Positions 36,180-47,378 of a stretch of DNA of 64,000 bases are shown piece by piece. Origin of the DNA: Ulota crispa. Its lineage: Eukaryota > Streptophyta > Bryopsida > Orthotrichales > Orthotrichaceae. The stretch spans positions 17,756,002 through 17,820,001 of the forward strand of contig OY987242.1 of NCBI GenBank assembly GCA_963920765.1, written 5' to 3'. Below the pieces are notes generated by a model that searched no databases, was not told the DNA's origin, and saw only the letters and a list, made by a program, of their open reading frames with translations. Each line of letters opens with the position of its first letter. The stretch's first letter is position 1. The position numbers and the translations under genes were made by a program.

Positions 36180-37160
36180 CTATTTCCGCTTCACTTGACT
36201 GACGACAAAGTTTCGGCTACTGGTCATGGAGTAGAAGGAGTCTTCGAGCCAGGCACACTGGCGGTTGATGGCAGCGTAGACGTACTCGCAGTTCTGCATG
36301 GGGATGAACAAGTAGCGGTAGGAGAAAACAGCTTCACCAACGCCAATCAAGGAGCCGGCGAGGACGTCGCAAAGGAAGTGGCGCCCGAGGATGATGCGCG
36401 AGGTGGTGGTGGCGAGCGCCCAGACGATGATGACGCCGGCGACGCTGCGGATGAGCAGCGTCTCCGCCACGAACATGAAGCCTTTGAGAATGGCCACGTG
36501 CTCCTTGAGCTCGAACGCGACGAACGGCATCCAGACGCGGCGGGCCTGGTCCCGCCACATGGGCAGGTAGAGCGCGAACATGGTGGCGGTGATGAGAGCG
36601 CGCGTGGAGTGGCCGCTGGGGAACGACCAGTGGTCCACTTGCAGGGACAGGAACTGGCTGCGGTTGTACGACGGCCGCGGCCGCCGCACAATCTTCTTCA
36701 GAATGGACACGAAGATCAGGTCGAAGATGAACGTCATGAAGAGGTTGAAGAAGAACATGCGAACCTCAGGCGTGAGCTTGTGCCGCGGAGCCAGGAACGT
36801 CGCCGCCGCGCACGGGATCAGGAATATGCCATCGCCAGAAAACTCCAGCAGCCTCAACAGCACGTAGAAGAACATGCCCAGCCCCTGCGCATGCACCCAC
36901 GCGGATACCGAGTGGTCCAAGTGCACCGCTGCCTCCAGCCACGTCCGCTTGCGCTCCTTCTGGTGGTGGTCGCAATGCTCGACCACATCCTCGTGGCACT
37001 GCTCACGACGTTGTGGAGACCGTCGTGGTGTCCTTCGCCGCGTCCTGCTGCGACAAGGGGACGGCGTTGCTGCTCTGGTGGTGGTGGTGGTGATGTGGCA
37101 TGGGTTCGTGCATCTCGCCCTCCTTACACACAATGCTGGTGCTGGCGGTGTGTCCACCAT
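36180..37160 (-). CDS. PAP2-family membrane phosphatase, intronless (lipid phosphate phosphatase beta type)
   Basis: PAP2 enzymes of this group dephosphorylate lipid phosphates or isoprenoid diphosphates at ER membranes. The 326-residue product shows the full three-part active site: K155-x6-R162-P163, PSGH at 181-184 and SR-x3-GRH-x3-D at 254-265. Hydrophobic stretches near 92-125, 136-153, 187-200, 236-253 and 266-286 fit a multi-span protein. The first about 70 residues are rich in Thr, Arg and His and low in complexity. I start at the ATG at 37160; the frame is open further upstream but has no earlier ATG that I can see. The gene is one exon, while its paralog at 40307-42155 has an intron after the shared FSGDG/YSGDG position (residues 108-111 here). 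That suggests a retroposed copy or intron loss. It is divergent from the paralog. Closest plant type is the LPP-beta group, related to animal PLPP6/7. Exact substrate is unknown. Confidence 0.92.
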   Translation of the reverse strand: MVDTPPAPALCVRRARCTNPCHITTTTTRAATPSPCRSRTRRRTPRRSPQRREQCHEDVVEHCDHHQKERKRTWLEAAVHLDHSVSAWVHAQGLGMFFYVLLRLLEFSGDGIFLIPCAAATFLAPRHKLTPEVRMFFFNLFMTFIFDLIFVSILKKIVRRPRPSYNRSQFLSLQVDHWSFPSGHSTRALITATMFALYLPMWRDQARRVWMPFVAFELKEHVAILKGFMFVAETLLIRSVAGVIIVWALATTTSRIILGRHFLCDVLAGSLIGVGEAVFSYRYLFIPMQNCEYVYAAINRQCAWLEDSFYSMTSSRNFVVSQVKRK

Positions 37161-37380
37161 GACAACGGAATACCGTGGGTTAATCAGTTGTTGCAGCAGC
37201 AGCAACGCAAGCAACGAGACTCGTAGTAACCTCCACCCCTCCTTCGCATGAATGCTGAGCTTTTCGTGATTCTTCTTTCAGGCTGCGTCATTCCTGTACA
37301 GCATGAATCAATCCCTTGCATTAGCTCTTAGTGCAGTCACCGAGGTGGACACCCTGACAACCTGATCTAGTTTTTCCTAT
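37161..37380 (-). promoter_or_regulatory. Short upstream region of the intronless phosphatase
   Basis: Only about 220 bases separate the start codon from the family D MITE at 37381, so promoter elements lie here or inside the MITE. No TATA box is evident. Confidence 0.35.
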
Positions 37381-37767
37381 AAGGTAGACACACCCATTCC
37401 CGACCGCTCCCCAATGCCGCACCCTACTTTTGAGGTGTAAATCGTCCACACTTGAACCCAAAGTGGAGCAGTGAATGCTGCTTGCACAAGCAAATTTTGC
37501 CACATGTCAGTTGCTGAGCTGCTTTGAAGTGCCATTATAGGAGCACATCCAAGCAGCTTCAAGGTTAGTATAGAGTTGCTAATAGGGACCCTATGAGCTA
37601 CAACTTTGCCCTTTAATATAAAATATCCTATAATACTTTTTTCCACAAAAATTATGTTCCATGATAGTTTTTTGAAAGGCTAACCCTACGAATTTTTTTC
37701 CGGAATTATCCGAAAGCTTGAGGTACCCCAAACCCTCAAACGGTCGGGTATGGGTCTGTCTACCTTA
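37381..37767 (+). mobile_element. Inverted-repeat MITE, family D copy 3
   Basis: Starts aaggtagacacacccattcc and ends with the reverse complement of taaggtagacagaccca. The interior is collinear with 20290-20698 and 55986-56404. Confidence 0.9.
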
Positions 37768-38814
37768 CTGACCCCTGTTCCCAACAGCAACTCATTCATT
37801 CCTACACTTGCTTGGTAGGTGGGTGTCAGCATGACTCGGCTAAACATTTGTGACCACTAATCTTTGAATGGAAATGGGGTTGCCTACTGTCCCGTCATTA
37901 TTGATCTACAACAAACCTGCCACCTTGAACGATTTCAAAGAAATTCATACATTGGTCTCAAGTGTGATTTTTGTAATTAGCTCAAGTGGCTACCAAAACA
38001 CTGCTAAATGTGCTAGTACATTCAAATTTAGCACTGGTGCTCAAGTTTTTTCTGTAGATGCATACTAAATTTGGTAGGAGTTCTGCAAACTTAGCCACAG
38101 TTACACTGCAGGTTTTACGGCTCTTCGAGCCAAAGTGATTTCTTCACGCTCTATACTAATCTTCCAAGTATCAGACTCCTACATATTGGTTAAAATGCTT
38201 AAAGTGATGCAAAAGAGTAATTGTCTTATTAATAAGATGTTAAATAGCTTCACATGAAATTGCACAAGGTGAGGATTGAGAGAAACCAACGTTCAGAGAT
38301 TTATTAATTTATTGGCTCTAGATTGCAGGGAAAGGAAGGAGGCATCAAGAGAATGTACTCTGAGGAAGTTTGAGCAGGTACCTTGCTTGAAAATAATTTA
38401 TTTACAGAGCGATAGGAGAGAATCTCTTACCAACCAGTTTGCTTTTCAACACACGTTTCTGGAATCCTTCACCTCTCGCGGCTTCATCTCCTCTGACATC
38501 CATAAAGCTCGAATTGCTGGTACAAATCCTCAAATAACGTGAGAGCTCTACGCAAGTACAGAGATTGTTTTAGGTTAAAACATGATTCCCGATCACTCAA
38601 CATCACTGAAGCTAAAGTTTAGGGTTTGTAAGTGAACCAAAGCTAAAAGATGCAGCAACAAAAGTACAATTCAGATCCAAGCTACATTGGACAGACAACC
38701 TGTGAGAAACAACAGCCTTGTCACACAACATTGTGTGAAAGATATACCACTCACTAAATACGAAGGAATGCTTTGAACGCGTGAAGCAACAAGCTTGGTT
38801 TGTTTACCAACAAG
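37768..38814. other. Intergenic, no clear gene
   Basis: Mixed composition. An 88-codon plus-strand ORF (38276-38542) and minus-strand donor-like sites near 38430 are present, but no consistent gene model results. Confidence 0.4.
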
Positions 38815-39291
38815 TTACTCCATGGTCTCCCAGCACGGGCTCTCATTGCTTTGAATACAACGAACTTTTGTGAAGATCGTGGTGAATTGGATACAGCAAC
38901 AAAGGTCATGCCTTTTACGAGCACATGCTAAACCTACAAAGTCTATTTCTATACATTTCATTGTTGCTCACAAAGGACAGACCAAGCACATGTGATTTCG
39001 ACAAACCTTGTGTGTACAATGGCGATGGAGAAGCGGCTGCTCATTGCTGGTCGATCGATCGCCAGATTTCAGGGACATTCTCCACTTGTTGATGAATCGA
39101 CACCTCAACTTGGTAGTACCTGGTAACCTTGCCCCTCGTCCAGAAAATTTGCGAGCTTACAGATAGCCGTGCTCAACATTCTGGTCCTTGCCAACCCTCG
39201 AATCCAGAAAAAATATGCCCAGCGCAGGAAATCTAACACTCTTCTCGCCGTCCGCAATCGAAACCCTCGAGTGAACAACAGATCTCGCCAT
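38815..39291 (-). CDS. Possible small two-exon gene (54 residues), unrecognised
   Basis: On the minus strand an ATG at 39291 opens 43 codons ending at a good donor (ct|gtaagc, exon 39161-39291). A possible second exon at 38815-38848 joins in frame after an aaag acceptor and ends at TAA. The product would begin MARSVVHSRVSIADGEK and end CWETME. No family is recognised. It lies on the opposite strand to the phosphatase at 40307, with GC-rich, telo-box-containing sequence (aaaccctaac near 39596) between them, so it could share a bidirectional promoter. The second exon is short and its acceptor is weak. The first exon may instead belong to a longer transcript or be non-coding. Confidence 0.2.
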
Positions 39292-39730
39292 CGTGGGATA
39301 CAACAATTACGCAACCCTAATAAATTGATGTTGCAGGAGGCAGGATCATCCTACAAGGTAATGCAAAAATGGGCGACATCGTAAACCCCGGGACGCCATA
39401 ACCCTAATTTGGTTCAATATGCACCTTTTTCCGCGCCATCTCTCTGCCATTGATCCTCCCGTCACCGGGTTTCGTTTGGCGCTGCGATCTGCTCTAACTC
39501 CCTTTCGCAACTCTTTCGCCTGGCATCTCCGGCCTTGATAAATGACATGTGATTGCAAGTGCGACTTCTCCTTTTCAGGCCACGGGCCAGGTCTCAAACC
39601 CTAACTGGACCATTTAGGGTTTGTTGCGATTTGCGAAGCGTGTTTTGTGTTTGGAATCCGTTCTCCATCTGGGGTTCTGTGTTCTCACTCTTCCATGTGG
39701 CTAATTTTGAAGTGCACGAGGTGAGCACAT
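39292..39730. promoter_or_regulatory. Likely bidirectional promoter and leader region
   Basis: GC-rich sequence with telo-box-like motifs (aaaccctaac near 39596; tttagggtttg near 39613) typical of plant housekeeping promoters. A donor-like cgaggtgagc at 39718-39727 could end a plus-strand leader exon of the phosphatase at 40307. Confidence 0.4.
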
Positions 39731-40306
39731 TACGAAGTGGTTGATAGACAATTGTCAAGACAGTGGGTGCTCAGTGGCCATTTCTTTTGAGCTAGAACTT
39801 TTGCGGTGGACAGCAAATATCATCGTTGCAAACGCAGCCTTGTGTTCGGAGAATCTGACCGCCGTTGCACAGCTTCAACCCCATGAATCGTGCGTAGAAT
39901 ACGAGGCAATGCTTCAGCTCTGGTACACCACAAGGGCTCATTGCAAACTGCATTTATTTTCTCCTTCTGGTCTCAATTCTATGCATTGTGTTTTCTTATT
40001 GGCGTCTATTTTTCTGAGCTCAATTTTTAATATACAGTGCATGACACTTATAACCAACATATCCCAATTCAAGTGGTTAGCCTAAGGCTTTCTCAAAAAA
40101 AAAAGTTACCAAAAATTCGAGTAGCTTAGGGTTTGTCCGGCTTGATGGTGGAATTACTTTTCAGCTAATGAGTATATGTGTTTGTGCCTTAGTATTTCTT
40201 ATTTGGCCAATAGTTGTTGGTTATAAGTGTCATGCACTATATGAATCGGTTTTTGCACACAAGGACAGTGAACTTGTATGCCATTTGCTTATGACGTACA
40301 TTTTGC

Positions 40307-42155
40307 ATGCAATGGGAGCAGATTGTTGAAAGCTCACAGAACGGAAAGATTCCAGTGCATCACAGAATGGCAAGATGTGACGAGGGACTGGTCAAGAGTC
40401 CAAGAGTACGATCGAGGGTTTCATCAAAAATCCAACCTTCAGTGCCGGAGACAACTACACCGACACCTGCAAATCCCCAAGCTCAATTCTTCACAAGCGC
40501 CAAGTTGATTGCATTTGACAGTCGGTGTTCAAAGTGGGTGCACGAACACTGTCTTACAGATTTCACCTACGCTTTCCTGCGGTTTTTTGAATATTCAGGT
40601 GAACTAACACTCACTCTTAACCTTCCTGTCCTTGCTCTTGTTTCAAACTCCTGATAACGTAGAGCATATTGTTTAAGGGAATTGATATATGTACCACACC
40701 CTTTTGACTATTCTACCACACCCACTATGTATGGCCTATATTTATGATCTTATGGTAGGACAGAACATTACTAAATTGAAGATACAATCTGACATATAAG
40801 TTGTAATTTTAGCTTTGTTTTTCAATTCTAGATCTTGTTCATAAATCTAAATTGTGCTAAGTTTAGTTTAGATCTTTTTAATCAATACTATGAGCAGGAT
40901 CTAGAATTGCAAAACAGAGCTGAAGTTACAGCTTCCATGTTAGGTTGTATCTTCAATTTAGTGATGTTTTGTCCATGGTTCACATTTACTACAATATCAT
41001 GAATATAAGCCATATATAGTAGGTGTGGTAGAATAGTAAAAAGGTGAGGTACATATATCAATTCCCATTGTTTAATAAGAAAATTTCATGGATACCCCTA
41101 AAGTTTGCAATATTTTCATGGATACCCCTGCTTTTTCAGAAATATCATAAATACCCTTGGACCAAAAACCTTATGCGTTTGTTTTGTTGTGCATGCCATT
41201 TCCCTTTTCCCTTTGTGCACACACATAACAAAAAAGAAGTAGTGTGCGCACAAAGGAAGAAGGAAGTGACATGCATAACAAAACAAACGCATAATTTTTT
41301 GGTCCAAGGGTATATATGATATATCTGAAAAAGCAGGGGTATCTATGTAAATATTGCAAACTTCAGGGGATTCCATGAAATTTTCCCTTGTTTAATCAGC
41401 ATGCACGAGTGTGGTTTTGAGAAGAGCTGTAGCCACTTTGGGTACGAGAGGTCCAAATTCTCATCAGCTATCATTCTATTTTTGGTTTTTCTTACACATC
41501 TGTTCTGGTTTCAGGTGATGGGCTATTTTGGATACCAGCCACAGCGGCATTCTGGTTATCCGCATCAGCAGGGACTCCGGAAACACGGATGTTTGCTCTG
41601 AATCTCTTCGTAAGCTTGCTGTTGGATCTCGTGGTGGTTGGAACCATAAAATCCATTGTGCGTAGGAAGCGACCGCAGTACAACAGAGGCCACTTGGTGG
41701 TGGTTTTAATGGATCACTGGTCTTTTCCCAGCGGACATTCTACTCGTGCTGTGATGGTGGTGACGCTCATCTGGCTTTACACTCCATTGTGGCGGATTCT
41801 GGTAAGCAAGTCTCAAGCTTTAGACGGCGTAGAAAACTATGCACTCTCAATTGGAAAGTGTGCATTTGTGTTGTGGATGTTGGCCACAGCAGCGTCTCGT
41901 GTGGTTCTGGGAAGGCATTACATTCTGGATGTTGTTGGAGGGATGGTCATCGGTGTGCTGGAAGCTCTGCTTGCACATTTTGCTCTGCATGTGCCTCTCC
42001 AAGTCTCCGAGTTGCAGCATTCTTACCTTCATTCCTTGTTTGCGTTGTACGAAGAGGCCTTCTGGAAATTCTTTCACGGTCGTTGGTTTATTTCTAGCCA
42101 TGGTTTTAGAGAGATGAATAAGCAGATACTTGAGGCTGACCTGGGGCCCTTGTAA
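40307..42155 (+). CDS. PAP2-family membrane phosphatase, two exons (lipid phosphate phosphatase beta type)
   Basis: Same family and likely reaction as the minus-strand gene at 36180-37160. Exons 40307-40598 and 41515-42155 join in frame (phase 1, GT-AG) to give 310 residues ending TAA at 42153. The active site is complete: K143-x6-R150-P151, PSGH at 169-172 and SR-x3-GRH-x3-D at 225-236. The sequence around the splice (FEYSG/DGLF) matches the FEFSGDGIF of the paralog, confirming the joint. The first in-frame ATG is 40307. A second at 40367 (290 residues) would be the start if the agcag at about 40316-40320 is a leader-intron acceptor. The 916-bp intron is mostly two back-to-back MITEs (40677-41066 and 41077-41387). 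Sequence before the conserved core differs entirely from the paralog. Confidence 0.92.
40677..41066. mobile_element. Family B1 inverted-repeat element in a phosphatase intron
   Basis: Ends gggaattgatatatgtacca and reverse. The outer and inner parts match 11627-12483 without the nested hairpin, so this is the uninterrupted form. Confidence 0.87.
41077..41387. mobile_element. Foldback MITE, family A copy 3, with 9-bp target duplication
   Basis: A perfect ttgtttaat duplication flanks it (41068-41076 and 41388-41396). Arms pair over nearly the whole 311 bp. Long inverted repeats with 9-bp duplications indicate a Mutator-like MITE. It inserted two bases from the end of the family B1 element. Confidence 0.9.
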
Positions 42156-42992
42156 ATGGCCTTGATTGTTTGTTGTGCTTCTCTATTTTGTAAATGAAAC
42201 GCTGTTGCTTTTCAGAAGTTTCTGTCGTTCTCAAGTCTAAAGCTTTTCCTTATTTTGTAGAATGTTTCTGCTAACACCTGTATTTGGATAGCGGTTTGAG
42301 TATACCAGTAGCTTTCGTATATGAAGACGCTCTGGATTTGTTAATTTTTAAGATCTAGTGTGGAGTTTGTAACGAGAGCACGGTGATTAGGGTGTTACCA
42401 TTTTTGTGAACTCTGTCTTCAATGACTTTACCTTGATATCTCGAATCAGTTGTAGTTGAATTCTAGGCGAACTTGTGTTTCAAACAAGGTTAGATCGTGG
42501 ATAGGCTGTTATAACTGCTTTTTTGAACAGTCTACCTTTGAAATTATTGAATGATTAGTAGATATTCAATTTTGGTGTTTTCTTGTTATTTTGAATCAAC
42601 TGATGATAGAGATTATGGATGCGTCATCGTAGGGTTTTCTCTTCATTGCAATTATTGGTTTTGTATAGTAGTTGAGAGCTGTTGCAAAACGTGTGTGTTT
42701 GCGTGTGGTTGCATTTCAAATGCTAGTTAAGGTAGTGTAAAAATCAAGTTGGAAGGATAAATATAAATGTATAGAAAATTTTATTATTCGAAGATATAGT
42801 ACAAGTGTCTTTCAGTCATAATCCAATGTGGTTTTGTTCTTTCTGTTTGCATTCATCCTAAAAATGTATTTGTATGTAGGTTGCATGCTCTAGATACTTC
42901 AACTAGACTACATACAGTATCTGTTCATGTTTTGTGCTTGATTTGTAGAGAACATGAGTTTTTAAATTTTGACTATTTTATTATTTGTACTA
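42156..42992 (+). other. 3' flank of the two-exon phosphatase, then intergenic
   Basis: T-rich, with no ORF of note. The transcript end probably lies within the first few hundred bases. Confidence 0.5.
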
Positions 42993-43247
42993 TGAAGGCC
43001 ATATTCGTTAATTTGGGAAAAACAGGTGTCCCACTTTGTACTCCACCTAAAACCCAAAAAGTTATCTTAAACCAGATTTAAAAGTATCAGATTTAGTCTG
43101 ATCCAGTAAGATTTTTTCCCTTACAAATTCCTCCTCTCAAGTGAGGACACATGTGGATTTTAGGTAATCACCTAAAACCTTCACCTCAAAATCTGAAAGT
43201 CCCAAAATGTACTGTTTTTCCCAAATTAACAAATATGGTGTCTATGA
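42993..43247. mobile_element. Inverted-repeat MITE, family H copy 2
   Basis: Ends gccatattcgttaatttggg and, reversed, accatatttgttaatttggg. The interior matches 24629-24868. Confidence 0.87.
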
Positions 43248-43590
43248 TGGTTGTAACATAGAGTAAATATGGAATTAAATGCAACAATCTGTTTTGTATT
43301 TATACAAAGAAATGGAACTGAAACGAACTCAAACTTTAATGTATAAACTCTCAATTTAGATTGTAAATTACTAATTATAGATTGCTCATTCATGTAATTG
43401 AAATTCTTTTAATATTTATGTAGACGTGTACTTTAAAATGATTATAAATCTTACAAAGATGTGTTTTATACAAAAGATGTAAGGTATGCTTCACTCTACC
43501 TCCAAACTCATGTGAAGTTGCTATACAAAAGTTGTATTATGTAAAACTTTAATTATGGTAAAGAAGCTACTTTGAACATGATTTTTAATA
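43248..43590. other. Intergenic, nothing recognised
   Basis: AT-rich. Confidence 0.5.
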
Positions 43591-43979
43591 GGGAATTGAT
43601 ATGTGTACCACACCCTTTCAATTACTATACCACACCCCAGAGTAGATTTTAGATTTCTACCATCAAAAAGTTGAATTTGAGAATTTGGAGTTCAGATTTG
43701 GACTCAAAGACCATGCTTTAGTTTAAAATCACAAACAAAGTTGCAATTTAACAACACTCAATAAAAAAGCTTATCTTTTTTACAAACAAAAGTAAAAGTA
43801 ACACTTTTCTCCCGAGCTAAAATTTTTCATTTGGTATTATTGAATTGCAACTTTTTTTAATGGTTCTAGACTAAATCATAATCTCTAAGTCCAAATTTGA
43901 ATTCTAAATTTTCAAATTCAGCTTTTTGATGGTAGAAATCTAAAATCTACTCTCGGGTGTGGTACACATATCAATTCCC
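43591..43979. mobile_element. Family B2 inverted-repeat element copy 3
   Basis: gggaattgatatgtgtacca ends. Arms pair over most of the length. Core as in 25667-26073. Confidence 0.88.
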
Positions 43980-44750
43980 TTTTTAATATCTCATATTTTC
44001 AAGTTCATTTCTAATGGTAACAGTACGTAATGATTTAGAGTTCTTTTCTTATAATGTAATTCAAAAAACCCATATCCATCCACATTGTCTTGATTATCTT
44101 CTATCAATTGGCTTGATGAACATGGATATTTAACCCTGAATTGTCAATGTAGACTTTTTTTGGCCCAGTGGATGACAAAAAGATAGTGTGCTAGATGTAA
44201 ACAAATCATTTTTCATTCATTTAAAAAAATGATTATTGAGACATAAATTAGTACATCTCGGAAGGCAAAATTAACCTCATTGAATGCACTCAATTTTTGG
44301 GAGTAATATTATATTCCGTGCACACTTTGCCACACCACCATTGTAGTAGGCAGCTACAATAAACACTTGTTCTTTAAGGGTTAATCCTTGAACAACAAGG
44401 TATACAGGTTTTGTTTGCTGGTTATCAAAAAACACTCTGTAAGATGGAGAAAACCTATTTTTTATTTGATTGAAAAAAAGAATGAACACATAGTTATCAT
44501 GGAAGGCAAAAAATATCCTCATTGAATGCACAAATGTTTTAAGGTAACCCAAATTGTGAAAAGATTGACAAACATGGTATTAGATCTCATGTTGTTCTTC
44601 TTGCAATTTTTATGAGGACAACGTGCCTTATTGACTTTTGCAGTTTTTGAAAACAATATAATAATGTGTGAGCAATTGTCACACCATTGTAGTGCTATTG
44701 TAGAAGGGTAGTCACGGTGACCAGCTTGAGGTTTAGGAGTTAAAGCTAGT
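43980..44750. other. AT-rich flank downstream of the unknown ORF
   Basis: Two minus-strand ORFs of 91 and 87 codons lie here without a recognised motif. They could be remains of the same source as the 201-codon ORF. A repeated sentence (ggaaggcaaaattaacctc, then ggaaggcaaaaaatatcctc) at about 44260 and 44500 shows an imperfect direct repeat of about 240 bp. Confidence 0.45.
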
Positions 44751-45356
44751 TTACCAACATTGTTTACATGCTGCTTGTACAAGACTCTTTCCTGTTTGTT
44801 TCAAAGCTATTGCATCTATTTTTTCAAGATGAAGTTGAAGGGAAGTCTTTTTAGGAGGTTTAGGACATTGATAGTCAGGGTTTCCATGAACTTCACGAAT
44901 AGCTTCCATTTGGCTAGCCCTTGCTGTTTCCAACCTTTGATCCCAACTTGGCCAGTAATTTTCTAGCTTAGGTGGTCTACCACCCAAATCTGTGTATTGG
45001 TTTGGTTTCTTCAACAACAAAGGATTTTGTCCTGGCATTGACAAAAGAGGACTTGCCGGAAGGGTCAACTTACCAACATTCATTTTTTCAACCCAACAAT
45101 CTTCAAGGTATCTCAGTTCTCTCAATCTTGATTTATATTGCCCATAGAGCCATTTCATTCTTCTATTTTCTATTTTATATGGAACTGCACAGCATTTTCT
45201 TGTAAAAGGTGTTGTGAACCTTTTGAGGTCCATAGCTACTAATTGTTCTTCATAAGGTTGCTTTTCTAGTGGACAAAAAGATGATCGTTGAAACTCTAGT
45301 TTTTGTTGCCATGTTGGTGGATCATATCCTGGTGATGGAGGATCATAGTCTTCCAT
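44751..45356 (-). CDS. Unknown 201-residue protein
   Basis: A single uninterrupted ATG ORF of 201 codons ends in TAA. That length is unlikely by chance in DNA this AT-rich. The product is rich in Pro, Lys, Leu and Trp, opens with acidic MEDYDPPSPGYDPPTW and has two similar Trp segments (PPTWQQKLEF near 13-22 and WPSWDQRLETA near 135-145). Basic stretches (RKCCAVPYKIENRRMKW) and four scattered Cys are present; there is no signal peptide or membrane segment. I recognise no family. Imperfect repeats follow downstream and no splice partners are evident. It could be a lineage-specific gene, an exon of a longer gene or a relic of a large transposon. Confidence 0.45.
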   Translation of the reverse strand: MEDYDPPSPGYDPPTWQQKLEFQRSSFCPLEKQPYEEQLVAMDLKRFTTPFTRKCCAVPYKIENRRMKWLYGQYKSRLRELRYLEDCWVEKMNVGKLTLPASPLLSMPGQNPLLLKKPNQYTDLGGRPPKLENYWPSWDQRLETARASQMEAIREVHGNPDYQCPKPPKKTSLQLHLEKIDAIALKQTGKSLVQAACKQCW

Positions 45357-47378
45357 GATTTAAGTGTGTTTTTTCAACAACAAGTATGCCTTATACTAGA
45401 TTTGTTGTGTGACTCTACCCTCAATGCTTGACACTCAATGTTTGACACCCAACACTTTATAATAGAGAATTTCAAACTTATAAAATCTAATTTGGAGAAA
45501 AAATCCAATGACTTTTCACCATCCTTGGGATGTCTTTTCCTCTCCCTTCTCCCTCTCTAATTGAACTCTTGATGTTAATAGAGAATTATATCATGAGTTG
45601 GACAATCTCTGTTGAACTATTATATCATAAGACAAATGGACAACCCACTCTTTATGATATAGATTAATAATAAATTTTTATGAATGTTTCACTTGTTTCA
45701 CAAACAAACTCAGTATCAATAGTTTAAAAAAAATTGCTTGAGTAACTTGAATAGTAGGATTCATGTTTGAGCTTTATAACACAGAAAAATTGATGGGTTG
45801 TGAAAGTACAACAAATTTAGTTCCTGTAGGTTCTAGACGTCTTTGTAATATTTAATTAATTTTCAAGGTTGAAATTCCTTTTTGATTGTGAAAAGATTTA
45901 CATTGTTGGGTACACTTTGTTTTTAGTACTCAAAATTAATATAAATGATATTTAGATATTCAAATGATGGTGCATAACATTTCTTCGTAAGATTGTCTTC
46001 CTTCCCTATGTTCTTCTTTACATTTTAATTGATTTTTTTTGCTGTACAATTGCATTTAATAATATATGTTCTACAAATAAGGCTTTTACACAACTATATT
46101 TTCTTGCATGGACTGTTGAAAGTGAAAAAGGGCTAGCTGCTTCTTTTGTACAAAAAAATTCTAGAAAGATGCACTACAAATTCACATACTCAAACTCTTT
46201 GGCTATAGACACGTCTTTTGGCAAAACAACCATTCTTGAGAGTTTGTGTGGGTTTTATAGTTTTTATATGGACATCCTCACAATCACAATTCTATATTTA
46301 AAAAATAGTGTTTCAACGTTAGTATGATTGAAAAGCTCAAGACATCTAAAATATAGAGCATAAAATGTTGTAAACAAAGGGAAGACATGCAGACAAGCTT
46401 GATAAAAAGAAATTATTTTTTCAAAAGTTAGTGTTGAAGATGGCAACAAATTGTACAAAGGAAGTTTATTAATTTCTACATAGAAATAGCAATGGAGGCT
46501 TCATCGTCAGAGGTTGCTAAAAGAAGCAAAATAAAAGTTTATATGAATTTTGACACAATCTTTAAAAGTGTATATTTATAGAATCTATTTCGAAATAAGA
46601 TTTGTGCAAGTAGTTACTAGGAGCATACTTATAAAATAGGTAAACAAGTTTGATAGAACAACTATTGAGTTGTTTCACAGATTTTCTTTAAAAAAAGATC
46701 ATATGTTAATTTTAACACAAATTTCATTCAAAATTGAACTTTTGAAAATTGGACAAACTGTGTTAAAATTAATCCAAAAACAACATCAACAAGGGTGGTT
46801 CTCTTTCAATGATTGGAAAAAATAGAAATTTCCATGAGAATTTTTTGGTGGAAGCTCATTCATCCAAATTTGTGTAACTTAAATCTCTTATGCTTAAGAA
46901 ATTAATAAAAAGAACTTTAGACAATTATTGTCATGTTCTTACACTTACTTTTTTCTAAAAGGAAACTAATTGGCTATTTCTAACAGGTGTTACATTTGTT
47001 TACATTCATTTTCCAAAATAGGTTAGAGCTATCCATATTGGCTTACTCAAGACAAGTATATTCTAGATGACTTGTTTTCCTCAGAAACATTTATGAAAAA
47101 CGCATCAAAGAAAAAACAAATTTTAGTTTTAAGATTTTCAATTTTGAAGGAATCCTCAATGATGTAAATTGGTTGTTTCTACAAGATTCTACATAGCTTT
47201 AGATTTTTTTTAAATAATAAATTTAAATATAAGACTTTACGTGGTGAAGCAAAAAAAATCTCAAAAAACATAATAGTGAGGATTTCAAGATTGAGAGAAA
47301 GAAGTAAAATCAAAAATATTTCATAGTTTTATACAAAACTTTTTCAACTAAACATATAAATGAAGGGGAAATTTTGAG
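45357..47378. other. AT-rich intergenic DNA, nothing recognised
   Basis: About 2 kb with no ORF above 65 codons and no clear element ends. Confidence 0.55.

Noticed and set aside
37161-37214. Upstream extension of the intronless phosphatase to 37214
   Set aside because: The extension would begin at TTG; the first ATG is at 37160.
36120-37226. Plus-strand ORF of 368 codons
   Set aside because: It lies opposite the PAP2 phosphatase, whose catalytic motifs are clear on the minus strand; the plus-strand frame is a GC-rich shadow with Glu/Asp/Arg-rich low complexity.
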